In this document: positions 63,342-64,000 of the stretch, one piece after another | Position numbering within the stretch: position 1 is the first letter of the stretch | Layout: each line of letters opens with the position of its first letter | Notes under the pieces: generated by a model | Seen by the model: the letters and a program-made list of their open reading frames with translations, nothing else | The model's database searches: none | Told to the model about the DNA's origin: nothing | Translations under genes and position numbers: made by a program | NCBI GenBank assembly: GCA_018058425.1 | Contig: JAGOZX010000002.1 | Coordinates: 1 to 64,000, forward strand | DNA: 64,000 bases | Direction: 5' to 3' | DNA from: Sebaldella sp. | GTDB lineage: Bacteria > Fusobacteriota > Fusobacteriia > Fusobacteriales > Leptotrichiaceae

Positions 63342-63987
63342 CTTCCCATTCTGAATAAAACTCTACTAAGAAAGACTCCATAAACTCGTGTCGTTCCATG
63401 GCTTTTTCTCTTCCAGTTTTAGTATTCATTTTATCTTTTAATAACAATAATTTTTCATAAAAATGATTAATAGTAGAGCCACTTTTACTTTTATACTCTT
63501 CAAAAGTGTTATGTATTTCATGTGAAACATCTGGATTATGCATTTCTCTTTTCATAAAACCACCGTAAGCAAAGGCACGTCCTATTCCAATTGCACCAAT
63601 TGCATCAAGTCTGTCAGCATCTTGAACAATTTCTCCTTCAATACTAGTAATAGTATTTTCTACATTAGCACCCTTAAAAGAAATATTTCTTATAATATCA
63701 GAAACATGAGTAATAATTTTATTATCTACATTTAGACTAAGTAAAAACTCTGTTGTAACCTCTGATCCCTTATTTAAGTCTCCGTCATGAAATTTCCAGT
63801 CAGCTATATCATGTAAAAGTGCAGCTAATTCAACGATAAAAATATCACAGTTTCCTTCTTTTTGAGCAATATCAAGAGCTGTATTATAAACTCTTACAAT
63901 ATGCCACCAATCATGTCCAGAACCTTCACCATCTAGCTTATCTTTTACAAATTTTTTAGTTTTTTCGATTATTTCATCATTTTTCAA
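63331..63987 (-). CDS. HD-domain phosphohydrolase, YedJ/YpgQ-like (218 aa)
   Basis: Conserved metal-binding residues are GHDWWHIVRVYN, LLHDIADWK with the His-Asp pair, and VQDADRLDAIGAIGIGRAF. Family members hydrolyse nucleotides (YpgQ acts as a pyrophosphatase on dNTPs); the substrate here is uncertain. The start is TTG 63987 with GGAGAG four bases before it. The gene lies near the right edge and seems complete. Confidence 0.9.
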   Translation of the reverse strand: MKNDEIIEKTKKFVKDKLDGEGSGHDWWHIVRVYNTALDIAQKEGNCDIFIVELAALLHDIADWKFHDGDLNKGSEVTTEFLLSLNVDNKIITHVSDIIRNISFKGANVENTITSIEGEIVQDADRLDAIGAIGIGRAFAYGGFMKREMHNPDVSHEIHNTFEEYKSKSGSTINHFYEKLLLLKDKMNTKTGREKAMERHEFMESFLVEFYSEWEGSH

Positions 63988-64000
63988 TTATCTCTCCACC

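Overview
This window looks like a chromosomal segment of a Fusobacteriota species, most likely of the Leptotrichiaceae (Leptotrichia/Sebaldella/Streptobacillus-type). The reasons are very A+T-rich DNA, two giant type V autotransporters (one with the Fusobacterium-type N-terminal domain), three small secreted proteins placed before an autotransporter as in the RadABCD locus, a sufCBDSU operon, and low-GC promoters, ribosome binding sites and hairpin-plus-T terminators. I saw no rRNA, tRNA, CRISPR array or intact insertion sequence. The genus is inference.

Layout. 0-7.5 kb: a repeat-rich autotransporter (-), acpS, a small outer-membrane barrel and a small secreted helical protein. 7.7-10.2 kb: an ABC ATPase/permease pair and a DUF1275 membrane protein. 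10.5-15.5 kb: the SUF Fe-S operon (sufC-B-D-S-U) behind paired palindromes. 15.7-19.4 kb: glutamate dehydrogenase, a DUF4153 membrane protein and a 28-residue lipoprotein. 19.5-25.3 kb: a LacI regulator convergent with a four-gene PTS plus GH38 mannosidase operon resembling mannosylglycerate use, with twin LacI-type operators. 25.7-28.3 kb: a YtrA-type GntR/ABC operon with a perfect palindrome over its promoter, and a Gdx/SugE-type exporter behind a riboswitch-like leader. 28.4-32 kb: pstB-phoU-phoB-phoR behind a five-unit Pho box, without pstSCA. 32-37.6 kb: an RluA-type synthase, rplS, then lepB, an acetyltransferase, an unknown gene and a GH57 branching enzyme. 37.7-38.3 kb: an 'empty' stretch that holds the most interesting object here. 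38.4-43.6 kb: three tandem secreted 5'-nucleotidase-like enzymes. 43.9-51.7 kb: the rad-like operon (three small secreted proteins and a 2303-residue autotransporter). 52.3-64 kb: an alanine/sodium symporter, a PHP phosphoesterase, two Cof-type HAD phosphatases, a PRD regulator with a UlaA-type PTS and split transketolase, and an HD hydrolase.

Main discovery candidate. At 37740-38063 I read a complete, apparently unannotated type I toxin-antitoxin locus. It has a promoter and terminator for a ~63-nt RNA, then an extended -10 promoter for an mRNA that starts with a stem-loop (loop CACCA) and encodes an 18-residue hydrophobic peptide, MFRVAIIIAFLVISRGLY, resembling Ibs toxins. The small RNA carries the complement of the mRNA 5' loop and of the 15 nt reaching the ribosome binding site, and the two terminators have mutually complementary arms. 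The ribosome binding site is also sequestered by a segment just after the stop codon.

Other non-coding signals include a dispersed ~40-55 bp repeat in four copies (core GATCCT...AGGATGACA) lying near transcription terminators, a MITE-like element around one copy, and a duplicated leader with a decayed gene start upstream of the rad-like operon.
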